Shown here piece after piece: positions 35,558 to 44,150 of a stretch of DNA of 51,622 nt. The DNA is from Chloroflexota bacterium (GTDB lineage: Bacteria > Chloroflexota > Anaerolineae > Aggregatilineales > Phototrophicaceae). Every line of letters starts with the position of its first letter. Position 1 is the first letter of the stretch. The position numbers were made by a program, and so were the translations under genes. The stretch spans positions 1 through 51,622 of the forward strand of contig WTGC01000042.1 of assembly GCA_011523705.1 (NCBI GenBank), in the 5' to 3' direction. The notes beneath the pieces are model-generated. The model was given only the letters and a program-made list of their open reading frames with translations. It was not told the origin of the DNA and did no database searches.

Positions 35558-35572
35558 CGCCTCGTTAGGGCC

Positions 35573-36253
35573 TCATCTTACTGCGCAGCATCCCGCGCCG
35601 ATCGCCAGCTCTTCGTTCTCCGCAATCTCCAGCCGATAGCCCTGCCCGCGCACCGTCTTCAGGTAGACCGGGTTCTCAGGGTCTGTCTCCAGGACTTCAC
35701 GCGCGCGCCGAATGTGAACGTAGAGCGTCCGCGTGTCGCCCAAGTAGGCCGTTTTCCACACTTCGCGCATGATATGAGCACAGGACAACGTCTGATTGGG
35801 GCGGGACATCAGAAGCACCATCAATCCCGCCAGCTTGGGATTTAGCGGTATCGGCCGCCCGCGGGAGTGCAGGATTCGCGTAGTACGATGCAAGCGAAAG
35901 GGTCCGCAGCAGATTGCATCTTGTGGATCGGCGCTCAACAATCTCGCAACCGCGCCCGTCAGTTGCCGCGCCGTCACGTCGGCGTCCAGGATGAGGTCGG
36001 CTTCAATTGCGCCTTCTGCCTGGAGAGCGCCGGAAATGAGAATCTGCGCCGATTCGGGAAAGCGCGCCTTCAGATCGCGGCTGATCCGTTCGCCAGAGAT
36101 GTACATTGAAGCGGCGTCAATCACAATCAGATTGAAGCGCTGTCCGTCGAAGGCACGGGCGCCTTTGCCACTCTGAGCCTGCGCCACTTCCGCCTGGCGC
36201 CGCAGGCTCGCCGCCCGGCGAGCGGTTCCGATTAGAAGGATTCGGTCAGCCAA
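35573..36253 (-). CDS. Orphan response-regulator-like winged-helix protein
   Basis: A 226-residue protein. The N-terminal ~115 residues resemble a degenerate receiver domain: strands ILLIGT and NLIVIDAASM are visible, but the acidic pocket and the usual switch residues are not. The C-terminal ~100 residues are an OmpR/PhoB-type winged helix (LNPKLAGLMVLLMSRPNQTLS, TRTLYVHIRRAREVLE, YLKTVRGQGYRLE). It is therefore probably a phosphorylation-independent regulator. No kinase is adjacent. The aminotransferase gene lies 20 bases upstream on the same strand, so the two may be co-transcribed. Confidence 0.85.
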   Translation of the reverse strand: MADRILLIGTARRAASLRRQAEVAQAQSGKGARAFDGQRFNLIVIDAASMYISGERISRDLKARFPESAQILISGALQAEGAIEADLILDADVTARQLTGAVARLLSADPQDAICCGPFRLHRTTRILHSRGRPIPLNPKLAGLMVLLMSRPNQTLSCAHIMREVWKTAYLGDTRTLYVHIRRAREVLETDPENPVYLKTVRGQGYRLEIAENEELAIGAGCCAVR

Positions 36254-36272
36254 TAGAGCGCCCTCCCCGCGG

Positions 36273-37523
36273 CTAGAGCATGTCGAGCAGGTTCAGAACT
36301 CTGTTGATTTCGTCAATGGTGTTGTATTGACCGATGCCAATGCGAACCATGCCGTCCGGTCTATGGATCCGCTCCATGATTTCTACCGCGTAATAGTCGC
36401 CGCTCCAAACGTAGATGTGATTGGCGGCCAGGTAGCTGGCGATGTCTTGGGGACTGTGCCCCTCTTTGACCATGGCGACCGTGGGGACGCGCTGATCGAA
36501 TCGCGCGCTGTCGCTGATGCCGGCGATGGCGACCCCGGGTATTGCGCATAGACCATTGATGAGCGAAACGGCCAATTCGCGTTCGTAGGCTTGCACAGCT
36601 GCCACTCCGCGCTTCATTCTTAGCCGGCGTCCATCATACTGCGGCAATTCGGCATCGCCAAATTCTTCCCCAATTCGCTCCCAGTGTTCCAGGCATGCGA
36701 GCAATCCATACCAGGTTTCGTAGCTTGGCGTGCCGTTTTCCCAGCGGTAAGGCGCGACGTCTTTCGCCGGACGTACCTTGTAGGCGGGCAGCGAGTCCAA
36801 CAGGTCGCGGCGCCCCCACATGATGCCCAAGTGCGGTCCGTAGAATTTGTAAGAAGAGCAAAGCAGAAAATCGCAGCCGATGTCCGCCACATCTATCGGC
36901 AGGTGTGGCACGCTCTGCACGGCGTCAACGACATGCCAGGCGCCGACGGCGCGCGCCATGCCGGCGATTTGCTTCACCGGATTGACCGTGCCCACCGCGT
37001 TGGAAGCGTGGACCGTCGCGACGACTTTCGTGCGTTCGCTCAGCGCCGCCTCGAGGGAATCCATATCGAGTGTGCAGTCCGCCGCCCTTATATCGACCCA
37101 CTTCAATTTCAAGCCGCAATCTCGTGCGATGTGCGTCCAAGGCGCGACATTGGCGTCGTGATCCATCCGTGTGACGATGATCTCGTCGCCAGGCGCGAGC
37201 GTCTGCGCGATGGACCGACTCAGATTGAAATTGAGCGTCGTCATGTTGGGGCCGATCACGATTTCCGACGCGTCCGCCGCGTTGAGAAAATCTGCCATGC
37301 TTTCGCGCGTCCGCCGGACCATATCATCGTTGCGGCGGCTGGTGGCGAAGGCGCCGCCGGAATTCGCATTCATCGTCATGTAATATTCGGTGACCGCCTG
37401 CATCACACTGCGTGGGACCTGCGTTCCGGCGGGATTGTCCAGGAATATCGGCAGCGATCCATCGTCCGCCGGCAAATGCAACGACGGGAATAGCGGACGT
37501 ATCGCTCCCGCGTGAAAAGTCAT
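36273..37523 (-). CDS. Class V aminotransferase, cysteine-desulfurase-like
   Basis: A 416-residue PLP enzyme of the class V family, close to the cysteine-desulfurase-like subgroup. The PLP lysine is Lys226 in SSYKFYGPH, with Asp200 in WHVVDAVQS upstream. GPNMTTLNFN binds the cofactor phosphate and ATVHASNAVGTVNP is the family core. I do not see an active-site Cys loop typical of IscS/SufS, so desulfurase activity is uncertain. The ATG at 37523 has GAGG eight bases upstream. It follows the riboflavin-type ABC operon after ~97 bases and precedes a regulator gene. Confidence 0.85.
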   Translation of the reverse strand: MTFHAGAIRPLFPSLHLPADDGSLPIFLDNPAGTQVPRSVMQAVTEYYMTMNANSGGAFATSRRNDDMVRRTRESMADFLNAADASEIVIGPNMTTLNFNLSRSIAQTLAPGDEIIVTRMDHDANVAPWTHIARDCGLKLKWVDIRAADCTLDMDSLEAALSERTKVVATVHASNAVGTVNPVKQIAGMARAVGAWHVVDAVQSVPHLPIDVADIGCDFLLCSSYKFYGPHLGIMWGRRDLLDSLPAYKVRPAKDVAPYRWENGTPSYETWYGLLACLEHWERIGEEFGDAELPQYDGRRLRMKRGVAAVQAYERELAVSLINGLCAIPGVAIAGISDSARFDQRVPTVAMVKEGHSPQDIASYLAANHIYVWSGDYYAVEIMERIHRPDGMVRIGIGQYNTIDEINRVLNLLDML

Positions 37524-37619
37524 TGGCTTGTCCTCTAATTCTGGCAGGCACACTAGGGCAGGATAAGTCTGTACTATAAATCAAGTCGGCACGAAATAGT
37601 ATTTCATCTTTCGCCGCGG

Positions 37620-38381
37620 TTAGGCGCTGAGATCGTCGATGCTGGCGCGTACGCGCTTCGTCAGGTCAAGAAACTGTTGATGATAAATCATATCGTGCCT
37701 TCGCGGACGCGGCAGGTCGACCAAGACATCGGCAACCAAGCGGCCTGGTCCGCGCGACAAGACAATTACGCGATCCGCCAGGAGTACCGCTTCGTTGATA
37801 TCGTGGGTGACCATAACGATGGTCTGCACGTAGCGCTGGCGCAGGCGCAGCAAGAGCCGACCGAGGTTTTCGCGCGTCAAGGCGTCGAGAGCGCCAAAGG
37901 GTTCGTCCAGCAGCACAACCTTCGGCTGCTGCACAATGACGCGCCCCAGCGCCACACGCTGCTTCATCCCGCCGGAGAGCGCCGCCGGATAGGTCAATTC
38001 AAAGTTGTCAAGGTGAAGCTGGGGCAGCAGAGCCCGTACAATCTCATATCGAGTCGGGCGCGGTAAGCCTGCGATCTCCAAGGGCAAGGCGATATTGTCC
38101 AGGGCAGTCCGCCAAGGCATGAGATTGGCATCTTGAAACATGATCGCGAATTGATGCATAGGACGGTCAATTGCCTGGCCATCGTAGAGCGCCGCTCCCG
38201 AAGTCGCCGGCAGCAATCCGGCCAAGGCGCGAATCAAAGTGCTCTTGCCGCAGCCGGTGGGACCGACGACGCAGACGAACTGTTGCTCCGCCACGTCAAA
38301 TGAAATTGGACCCAGCGCCGGCAACGCGCCGCCAGCCGGATCGCGAAATGAAACGGAAAGTTCGCGCAGGCTAAGGCTCAC
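37620..38381 (-). CDS. ABC transporter ATP-binding protein of the riboflavin-type importer
   Basis: A 253-residue ATPase of the nitrate/taurine/ThiZ-like family that powers the permease encoded two genes upstream. Walker A is GPTGCGKST (40-48), the Q-loop is MFQDANLMPW (about 81-90), the signature LSGGMKQR (135-142), Walker B VVLLDEP (155-161) and the H-loop VTHDINEAV. It overlaps the binding-protein gene by four bases. As part of the FMN-riboswitch operon it probably drives uptake of riboflavin or a flavin precursor. Confidence 0.92.
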   Translation of the reverse strand: MSLSLRELSVSFRDPAGGALPALGPISFDVAEQQFVCVVGPTGCGKSTLIRALAGLLPATSGAALYDGQAIDRPMHQFAIMFQDANLMPWRTALDNIALPLEIAGLPRPTRYEIVRALLPQLHLDNFELTYPAALSGGMKQRVALGRVIVQQPKVVLLDEPFGALDALTRENLGRLLLRLRQRYVQTIVMVTHDINEAVLLADRVIVLSRGPGRLVADVLVDLPRPRRHDMIYHQQFLDLTKRVRASIDDLSA

Positions 38382-39511
38382 CCGTCAGACCCGGCAACAA
38401 ACCGGTTGGTGAACGCGTCTTGCAGGCGGCCCGCGCCATCGTCGAGGAATCCCATCGAGTCGAGCGTGTCGCGCATCGCTTCCCAAGACGACAAATCGCT
38501 GAATCCGATGACTTCCGCATCCCACAGTTCTATCGTGTTGAGCAATACGTTGAGCTGAGTCAGCGTGGCGCGGTCGAAGCGCTCGCCTAGATCGGAAGCC
38601 AACTGTCGACGAGACCGCGCGATGTCGGCTCGGTCGGGATCGGACTCGAGAAATGCGATCTGCTCTTCAGCGGCGGATTCCAAGGCATTGAGCAGCGCTT
38701 CCTCAGCGGGCAAACTGTCGACGTGTTTAAGGCTGGCGATGTAGGCGCCCGCTGGATTGTCGATGACGGACCGCAAGGCGCCGGTGAGCCCGGATACCAT
38801 GCGCGCTACCGTGTCAGGATCTTCATCCACGTAAGCTCTACTGACGATTAGTCCATTCGAAACCAGGTCGACTTGCGATGCGACGGTGATTACTTCGACA
38901 TCGCTAACGGCGCCGCAATCGCCGTCCGCCACCAGATTCCTTATCTGCAGCGGTTCATTATTGACATACACGATAGCGGCATCAATAGCGCCCAGGCAAA
39001 ACACTTCCGGCGCATTGAAGCCGATTTCTCGCAGGTCGATATCAGCTTCGGATAATCCGGCGCTCCCCAGAAGCGTCGTCAGCCCGCTGTAGCTCGCGCC
39101 AAAGCGACCCGGGATCCCGATCGCCATGCCCTGCAAGTTGGCCAAGTCGCTCAAGTCCAAGGCGCTGCTGTAAACCAATCCAACAGGATACTGCTGAAAC
39201 CACTCGAATACGTACACGACATCCCGCCCGCGAGAGCGCGCGAGGATCACTTGTTCGCCGCTCACGATGCCGAATTTCGCTTGACCCACGGCGACCAAAT
39301 CCAGAACTTCCGGTTCCTGCAGATGTTCCAGCGAGACATTGAATCCCGCCTCAGCGAAGTAGCCGTCTTCAATGCCGACATAAAAGGGCGCGAATTGGAC
39401 ATTCGGAATGAAGGTCAGCAATATGCGTTCGTCAACAGGCTCAGCCTGCGCCGAGGCCGCCAGCCCCAACCACATGGTAAGGACTAACATTAATCGGACG
39501 AATTTCAACAT
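38378..39511 (-). CDS. ribY: NMT1/THI5-like substrate-binding protein, probable riboflavin binder (RibY-like)
   Basis: A 377-residue secreted binding protein of the NMT1/THI5-like (ThiY, SsuA) fold. After a Sec signal (MLKFVRLMLVLTMWLGLAASAQA) the mature part starts ILLTFIPNVQFAPFYVGIEDGYF (two parts), the family N-terminal motif. The ThiY pyrimidine site motif CCCFC is absent. The ATG at 39511 has GGAGAG upstream; longer open frame further upstream does not look coding. The FMN riboswitch ahead of the operon makes riboflavin the best-supported ligand. The ribY name follows the Chloroflexus RibXY precedent. Confidence 0.82.
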   Translation of the reverse strand: MLKFVRLMLVLTMWLGLAASAQAEPVDERILLTFIPNVQFAPFYVGIEDGYFAEAGFNVSLEHLQEPEVLDLVAVGQAKFGIVSGEQVILARSRGRDVVYVFEWFQQYPVGLVYSSALDLSDLANLQGMAIGIPGRFGASYSGLTTLLGSAGLSEADIDLREIGFNAPEVFCLGAIDAAIVYVNNEPLQIRNLVADGDCGAVSDVEVITVASQVDLVSNGLIVSRAYVDEDPDTVARMVSGLTGALRSVIDNPAGAYIASLKHVDSLPAEEALLNALESAAEEQIAFLESDPDRADIARSRRQLASDLGERFDRATLTQLNVLLNTIELWDAEVIGFSDLSSWEAMRDTLDSMGFLDDGAGRLQDAFTNRFVAGSDG

Positions 39512-39539
39512 GGGGTACATCTCTCCTGTGAAACCTATG

Positions 39540-40361
39540 CTAGGCGCTTGCTCGGCGCTGCCATACCAAAAAGCGCCACTCCACATAAGCAACGATTCCA
39601 TAAAGCGACAGCGAAATGACCGTCATGGTGAATACCGCCACCACCACAAGCGGCGTATCATACAAGTTTCGCGCCAAGGTCACCAAGTAGCCCAATCCGC
39701 TGCCCTGACTGACGAATTCGCCGACGACGGCGCCAATCACCGCCAGTGTTGTGCTCGTCTTCAGGCCGGCTAGGATCACCGGCAGCGCGGACGGCGCCTC
39801 CAGATGACGAAATATCTGCCATCGCCCAGCCTTCAACGAGCGCATCAGGTCGCGGAGATTTGGTGATACACTGCGAATGCCTACGATCGTATTCACTAAC
39901 GTGGGGAAGAACACGATCACTGCGGTGGTGACAACTTTGCTGGCGATGCCCGAGCCAAACCAAATGACGAGCAGCGGCGCGTAGGCGACGATCGGCGTTG
40001 ACTGAAAGGCGACGATGACCGGCGACAGAATGTTCTCCAAGATCGGCGCCTTGGCGATGGCGTATCCGATGGCGAGCCCAATACCCACCCCGAGCAGCAG
40101 CCCATAGAGCATCTCTTCCAGCGTGACAAATGTATGCTTTAGCAGCGTGCCGTCCGCCAGGGAGCCAATGAAAGCCTGGTAGACATCGGCGGGAGGCGGA
40201 ACGAGTATATGCGAGATGATCTCCCTGGCGCTGACCCATTGCCATAGCAGCAACAAGCACGCAATGGTGAGGAACGGGCAAATGCGGCGCAGCACCGTGC
40301 CAGCGCCGAAGCCCGCTCCATTTTCAAAGTGGCGAGATTTCTCCAAGCGATTCTTGCGCAT
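39540..40361 (-). CDS. ribX: ABC transporter permease, probable riboflavin importer (RibX-like)
   Basis: A 273-residue permease of the BPD/nitrate-taurine type with six helices. The EAA loop reads DLMRSLKAGRWQIFRHLEAPSALP (split about 177-200), and GAVVGEFVSQGSGLGYLV is the family signature. It is the first gene after the FMN riboswitch and begins about 127 bases downstream of it, followed by binding-protein and ATPase genes. RibX-type permeases are paralogues of ThiX. The control element, not the sequence alone, points to riboflavin. Confidence 0.85.
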   Translation of the reverse strand: MRKNRLEKSRHFENGAGFGAGTVLRRICPFLTIACLLLLWQWVSAREIISHILVPPPADVYQAFIGSLADGTLLKHTFVTLEEMLYGLLLGVGIGLAIGYAIAKAPILENILSPVIVAFQSTPIVAYAPLLVIWFGSGIASKVVTTAVIVFFPTLVNTIVGIRSVSPNLRDLMRSLKAGRWQIFRHLEAPSALPVILAGLKTSTTLAVIGAVVGEFVSQGSGLGYLVTLARNLYDTPLVVVAVFTMTVISLSLYGIVAYVEWRFLVWQRRASA

Positions 40362-40487
40362 TTCGCCCTTCCGCGAGGATCATTGGGTGGAAGAGCGATA
40401 CACGAAGACACGATGACAGCGCCTAATGGCGAATTGCCCTGCGTACGTATATCGAACCAGGCGCGCTGCCAAAGACAGCCGGCACAG

Positions 40488-40656
40488 CCTTCTCCCATCC
40501 GGACTGTCACCGTCGGCTCCGGATTCTCACCGGAATCCACCTGCGCAGCAATTCGCTGCGACGCGTCGCCACTGGCGTGGCGACGACCAGGGTCACGGGC
40601 TCGGCATGAATGAACATGCATCACCGCCGGTAGGGACTTCCACCCTGCCCCGAAGG
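40488..40656 (-). promoter_or_regulatory. FMN riboswitch (RFN element)
   Basis: All conserved RFN blocks are present on the minus strand in order: P1 CCTTC/GAAGG (40652-40656 with 40488-40492), GGGGCAGGGTGGAAGTCCC, ACCGGCGGT, AGCCCGTGA, a variable arm, GATTCCGGTGAGAATCCGGAG, GCCGACGGTGACAGTCCGG and ATGGGAGAAGG. The aptamer senses FMN and usually lowers expression of riboflavin synthesis or import when FMN is high. It starts about 18 bases after the predicted transcription start and controls the ribX-ribY-ATPase operon. Confidence 0.95.
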
Positions 40657-40680
40657 TTGGTCGAGATTATCTGGGGCATG

Positions 40681-40709
40681 AGTATATCAGCAAGAGGCGA
40701 CTGTGTCTA
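40681..40709 (-). promoter_or_regulatory. Promoter of the FMN-riboswitch operon
   Basis: On the minus strand TAGACA (40704-40709) and TATACT (40681-40686) are spaced by exactly 17 bases. Transcription would begin near 40674, just ahead of P1 of the riboswitch. Both hexamers match the consensus at five of six positions. Confidence 0.7.
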
Positions 40710-40736
40710 TGCGCCGCTCCTCGGAGCGAACGCAAT

Positions 40737-41996
40737 TTATAAGGGCGAGGCCGGTTCGGCGATTGCGACGGGCGATTGACCGCCCCCGGCAGAGGGCGTG
40801 TCTTCTTGAAAACTGGCATCCGCCTTCAAGACAGTGAAGAGAAAGCGGCCGCCCTTGCCCTGTCCGTTGCCTTCGGCCCAGATGCGCCCGCCGTGCGCGT
40901 CCACGATATGCTTGCAGATCGCCAAGCCCAAGCCGGCGCCTTCGTCGCCGGAGCGCGAGGCGTCGGCTTGGTAGAAGCGCTCGAAGACGCGGCTGCGCAA
41001 CTCGTCCGGCACGCCGGGACCATTGTCGCAGATCGATACGGTCACTTCGTCAAGCTGCTTGGACGCGATTATTGTGATCGCCTCGCCTGGGGGCGACCAC
41101 TTAATCGCATTGTGCAGCAAGTTGCCCAGCACCCGTTTCAATTGATCGGCATCGCAGAGGACGTCAACCATTGGGGGCACGTGGCTTACTATCGAGAGTT
41201 CTTTCATCGCCGCCTGCGACTCCAGCCGTTCGATCGCGTCATCAACCACCTGCTTCAACGGCGTCTTCACCAGCCTCAGAATCGCCTCGCCCGATTCGAT
41301 CATAGACAAGTCGAGCAACTCCTGCGCCAGCCAGAGCAGCGCATCGGTCTCCATGGCGATTTCCTTGAGGGATTGTATGCTTGCCTTGCGCTTGGGTTTG
41401 TCGGCTTCGAGGAACAAGCCCTCGATGATCAGGCGTATCCGCGTGATTGGCGTGCGCAGTTCGTGCGAGATGTTGGCGACCAAATCCCGCCGCGCGCGAT
41501 TCAGGCTGACCAGTTCGGTGATGTCTTGCATGCCAATACCGATATAGCGCCGCGTCTGACGATGCTCAATCACTTGGGCGCTCGCGCGAAAATTGGTTCC
41601 CTGGATGACAAATTGTTCCTCAAGACTTTCGTTCTCGCTTAAGGCGACCTGAGCCAAGTTAAGCAGCTCCGAAGACTCAACCAAAGCCGTCAGGCTTTTG
41701 CTGATCGGATCGCTCTCGCCAAAGAGTTGCCGCGCTCTGCCATTTGCCATGATCACCCTAAGGTCTTCGTCTAGCAGCAGAACAGTGTCGAATGACAGAT
41801 CGGAAACGGAGGCGGATAGCGCGTTGCGTTCCTGACAATCCTGCTCGGCGCCGTCCAGCTGTGATCGAAGCTGTTTGATCGCCGCATCGCGAGCTTGGAT
41901 TGTCTTGCCGAGCGCTGACAAATATCGTCGCTGGCGATAAGCGCCGAATGCCAATCCGGCGGAAAAGCAGACTGAAATGAAGAGAAGCAATTCCAT
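40737..41996 (-). CDS. PhoR-like sensor histidine kinase
   Basis: A 419-residue membrane kinase. One N-terminal helix (1-20) has no large periplasmic domain. A PAS domain (about 68-165, DTVLLLDEDLRVIMAN) is followed by the H-box NISHELRTP with His178. The catalytic domain has NLLHNAIKWSPPG (N box), ICDNGPGVP (G1), FERFYQADASRSGDEGAGLGLAI (F and G2) and a low-complexity C-tail. The layout is that of PhoR-type kinases sensing an internal or membrane signal. It lies 2 bases downstream of its response regulator gene. Confidence 0.92.
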   Translation of the reverse strand: MELLLFISVCFSAGLAFGAYRQRRYLSALGKTIQARDAAIKQLRSQLDGAEQDCQERNALSASVSDLSFDTVLLLDEDLRVIMANGRARQLFGESDPISKSLTALVESSELLNLAQVALSENESLEEQFVIQGTNFRASAQVIEHRQTRRYIGIGMQDITELVSLNRARRDLVANISHELRTPITRIRLIIEGLFLEADKPKRKASIQSLKEIAMETDALLWLAQELLDLSMIESGEAILRLVKTPLKQVVDDAIERLESQAAMKELSIVSHVPPMVDVLCDADQLKRVLGNLLHNAIKWSPPGEAITIIASKQLDEVTVSICDNGPGVPDELRSRVFERFYQADASRSGDEGAGLGLAICKHIVDAHGGRIWAEGNGQGKGGRFLFTVLKADASFQEDTPSAGGGQSPVAIAEPASPL

Positions 41997-41998
41997 TT

Positions 41999-42709
41999 TC
42001 AGCCTTCGAAACGATATCCAACGCCACGAACCGTGCTGATACGCTTGGGGCTGGATGGGTTCTCCTCGATTTTTTCGCGCAGCCAGCGGATATGCACATC
42101 GACCGTTCGCATCTCTTTTTTGGTGCTGCTGATCACGAAATCCTCGCCCCAGACATTCTTCAGAATCCAGTCACGTGACAATACAGCGTTCTGGTTTCGC
42201 ATGAACAAGGTCAATAAATCGAATTCCTTGTTGCTGAGTTTTACTTCGGCGCCGCCTTTGAACACACGCCGACCGGTAGTGTCCAGACGCAGGTCGCCTG
42301 AACTCAGTTCAACTCGATTCAGACTGAGGAATGGCGATGTGCGGCGAATCTGCGCTCGGACGCGTGACAAAAACTCACCCAAATCGAAAGGCTTAACGAT
42401 GTAATCATCGGCCCCGGTTTCCAAGCCGAGAATCCTGTCCTGCACCATGCCCCGTGCCGTCAACATAATAATTGGCACATGCGCGGAAGTAGGAAGATTG
42501 CGAATGAGTCTACAAAGCGAGACGCCGTCCAACCGTGGCAACATGATATCCAGCACAATTAAGTCAAACGTGTCGCCGCGCGCCATCTCCCAGCCGGCGT
42601 CGCCATCAAGCGCTGTGACGACGTCATAGCCCTCTGCCCGCAGCATTTTGGCCACATTAGCAATGAGTTTTTCGTCGTCTTCGACCAGCAGAATCTTCTT
42701 CTCTACCAT
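41999..42709 (-). CDS. PhoB/OmpR-type response regulator
   Basis: A 236-residue regulator with a full receiver domain (LLVEDDEKL acidic pair, phospho-acceptor Asp54 in LIVLDIMLP, MLTARG, and the Lys of YIVKPF). A C-terminal winged helix follows (SNKEFDLLTLFMRNQNAVLSRD, TVDVHIRWLREKIEE, ISTVRGVGYRF). It is paired with the PhoR-like kinase downstream. The upstream region holds three copies of TGTTAA that may be its own binding sites. Confidence 0.93.
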   Translation of the reverse strand: MVEKKILLVEDDEKLIANVAKMLRAEGYDVVTALDGDAGWEMARGDTFDLIVLDIMLPRLDGVSLCRLIRNLPTSAHVPIIMLTARGMVQDRILGLETGADDYIVKPFDLGEFLSRVRAQIRRTSPFLSLNRVELSSGDLRLDTTGRRVFKGGAEVKLSNKEFDLLTLFMRNQNAVLSRDWILKNVWGEDFVISSTKKEMRTVDVHIRWLREKIEENPSSPKRISTVRGVGYRFEG

Positions 42710-42766
42710 GGTTATCTATTATGTGGTCTGCCGGGATTTCAGCCTGCTCGTTGTCCACTAAATTTA

Positions 42767-42815
42767 TGTTAAGCATTCTGTTAAGGACATTGCGGTTGGC
42801 TGCCCATCTGTTAAA
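42767..42815. promoter_or_regulatory. Candidate operator: three TGTTAA repeats upstream of the response regulator
   Basis: TGTTAAG at 42767 and 42779 (12 bases apart) and TGTTAAA at 42809 lie within 110 bases upstream of the regulator's start. OmpR/PhoB family proteins bind direct repeats of about this length spaced one turn of DNA apart, so autoregulation is plausible. The evidence is the repeats alone. Confidence 0.35.
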
Positions 42816-42862
42816 CGGTTTAGGCGTGGCCAGCAATCCAGGCGCCGCTGCCCGAGGAGGGA

Positions 42863-43834
42863 CTAGGACTCGCCAACAGCGCGCACGCCGCCCAACGAGG
42901 TCGCAGAATGGACCGCGCGCCGGATCGCTTCCGCTACGGCTTCAGCGGCATAAGCGCCAACTACTGTTGGATCGCCGGCGACTTCACCCGTTGCCAGGGC
43001 GAAGATAGAATCGCCGTCAAACATGGTATGCGCTGGATTTACCGCCCGAGCGACGCCATCCTGCGCCATCTGCGCGACCTTCGTCGCTTCAGCCTTGCTG
43101 AGCCTGGCATTGCTGGCGACTACGCCAATGACGGTGCTTTCGTTGGCGGGCGGGTCCGGCGCTTCGCTTGTCAAGTTATCCATCGTCTCCAGTACTGATA
43201 CAAAACTCAGCCCGTCCGCCGCTCTCAACCCAGCGATGATCCGTCCGTCTTTGCCTATCACATTGCCGACCGCATTGACAGCCATCAGAGCGGCCACAAT
43301 TAATCCGTTGGCTAATTCAATGGCTGACGACCCGATGCCACCTTTGCTCGCGCGCTCGTTGCCTAGTATTGCACCAATCCTGGCGCCTGTGCCTGCGCCG
43401 ACGCTGCCCATGCCTACCGGTTCTGCCGTAGCCGCTTCGCAAGCTTGATAGCCCGCGTCGGCGTCCGGGCGAACATGCGGGTCACCAATGGTCAGGTCGA
43501 ACAATATGGCTGCCGGCACGATTGGCACCACCACGCCGCTCCTGGACTGATAGCCTATTCCGCGTTCAGCGTGCCAGCGCATCACGCCGTCGGCGGTCGC
43601 CAATCCGAACGCGCTGCCGCCGGAGAGCGCGACCGCCGTCACTTCCGCAACCAGATTGTGCGCCTGCAGCAGATCGGTCTCCCGCGTGCCCGGGGCGCCG
43701 CCGCGGACGTCTACGCCGCCCACCGTCCCCGGCGGGCAACGAACGACCGTGCAGCCGGTGATAGCCTTCAAATCGGTGTAATGCCCGACTTTGATCCCCG
43801 GCACAGCGGTCAATGTGTCATTCGTCATCATCAT
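42863..43834 (-). CDS. P1 family (DmpA/NylC-like) self-processing hydrolase
   Basis: A ~323-residue Ntn-fold hydrolase of the S58/P1 family, which includes D-aminopeptidase DmpA and nylon oligomer hydrolase NylC. Visible blocks are AVPGIKVGHYTD at the start, TVVRCPPGTVGGVDVRGGAPGTRETDLL (in pieces), LSGGSAFGLATADGVMRW and GAGTGARIG. The probable self-cleavage site is in KGGIGSSAIEL, with the Ser as N-terminal nucleophile (inferred from the family). Start is one of three consecutive ATGs (43834, 43831, 43828), overlapping the upstream gene's Asp-rich end. Substrate unknown. Confidence 0.88.
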   Translation of the reverse strand: MMMTNDTLTAVPGIKVGHYTDLKAITGCTVVRCPPGTVGGVDVRGGAPGTRETDLLQAHNLVAEVTAVALSGGSAFGLATADGVMRWHAERGIGYQSRSGVVVPIVPAAILFDLTIGDPHVRPDADAGYQACEAATAEPVGMGSVGAGTGARIGAILGNERASKGGIGSSAIELANGLIVAALMAVNAVGNVIGKDGRIIAGLRAADGLSFVSVLETMDNLTSEAPDPPANESTVIGVVASNARLSKAEATKVAQMAQDGVARAVNPAHTMFDGDSIFALATGEVAGDPTVVGAYAAEAVAEAIRRAVHSATSLGGVRAVGES

Positions 43835-44150
43835 CCGATTCCGGCTCGGCATCATCGGGCCAGACAAACTGAATTCTATCGTTGGTTGCTTCAATCTGCT
43901 CGGCATCTTCGGGGAATAGCAGCGCGGCCGCTCGTTCGTAATCGGCTGGAGAAACGAGTATCTTGACTTCACCGAGATTGCCGAGCGTGATGCCGATGGC
44001 GGTCGCCCCTGCCTCTTGGTGAATCATGGCGGGAATGTCGTGGATCCGCAGCTTGCCGAGAATGATGTGCGCTTCAGGCACATTGTGGGTGATATACACG
44101 GCGACCCATTCGGGTCCCTGGGCGCCGCCTTCTCGCTTCCTTAGCGTCAT
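43818..44150 (-). CDS. DUF2007-like small protein
   Basis: A ~110-residue soluble protein resembling DUF2007 (putative signal-transducing domain). It has EWVAVYITHNVPEAHIILGKL, then GITLGNLGEVKILVSPADYERAAALL, and an acidic C-terminal tail of Asp and Glu. The sequence WxAVYITHNxPExHIxLGxLRxHD is shared with the chimeric protein at 48762, so the two are paralogues. The ATG at 44150 has GGGA nine bases upstream; a second ATG lies 15 bases before. The 3' end overlaps the P1 peptidase start, and the repeated GATGATGATG encodes the Asp run here and the Met run there. Confidence 0.75.
   Translation of the reverse strand: MTLRKREGGAQGPEWVAVYITHNVPEAHIILGKLRIHDIPAMIHQEAGATAIGITLGNLGEVKILVSPADYERAAALLFPEDAEQIEATNDRIQFVWPDDAEPESDDDDE

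Noticed and set aside
36684..37493. A 269-codon frame antisense to the class V aminotransferase
   Set aside because: It has no motif, and the aminotransferase on the other strand has its PLP lysine and cofactor motifs.
38378..40361. Thiamine-precursor (ThiXYZ) transporter
   Set aside because: The fold family fits, but the ThiY CCCFC motif is missing and the leader is an FMN aptamer, not a TPP one.
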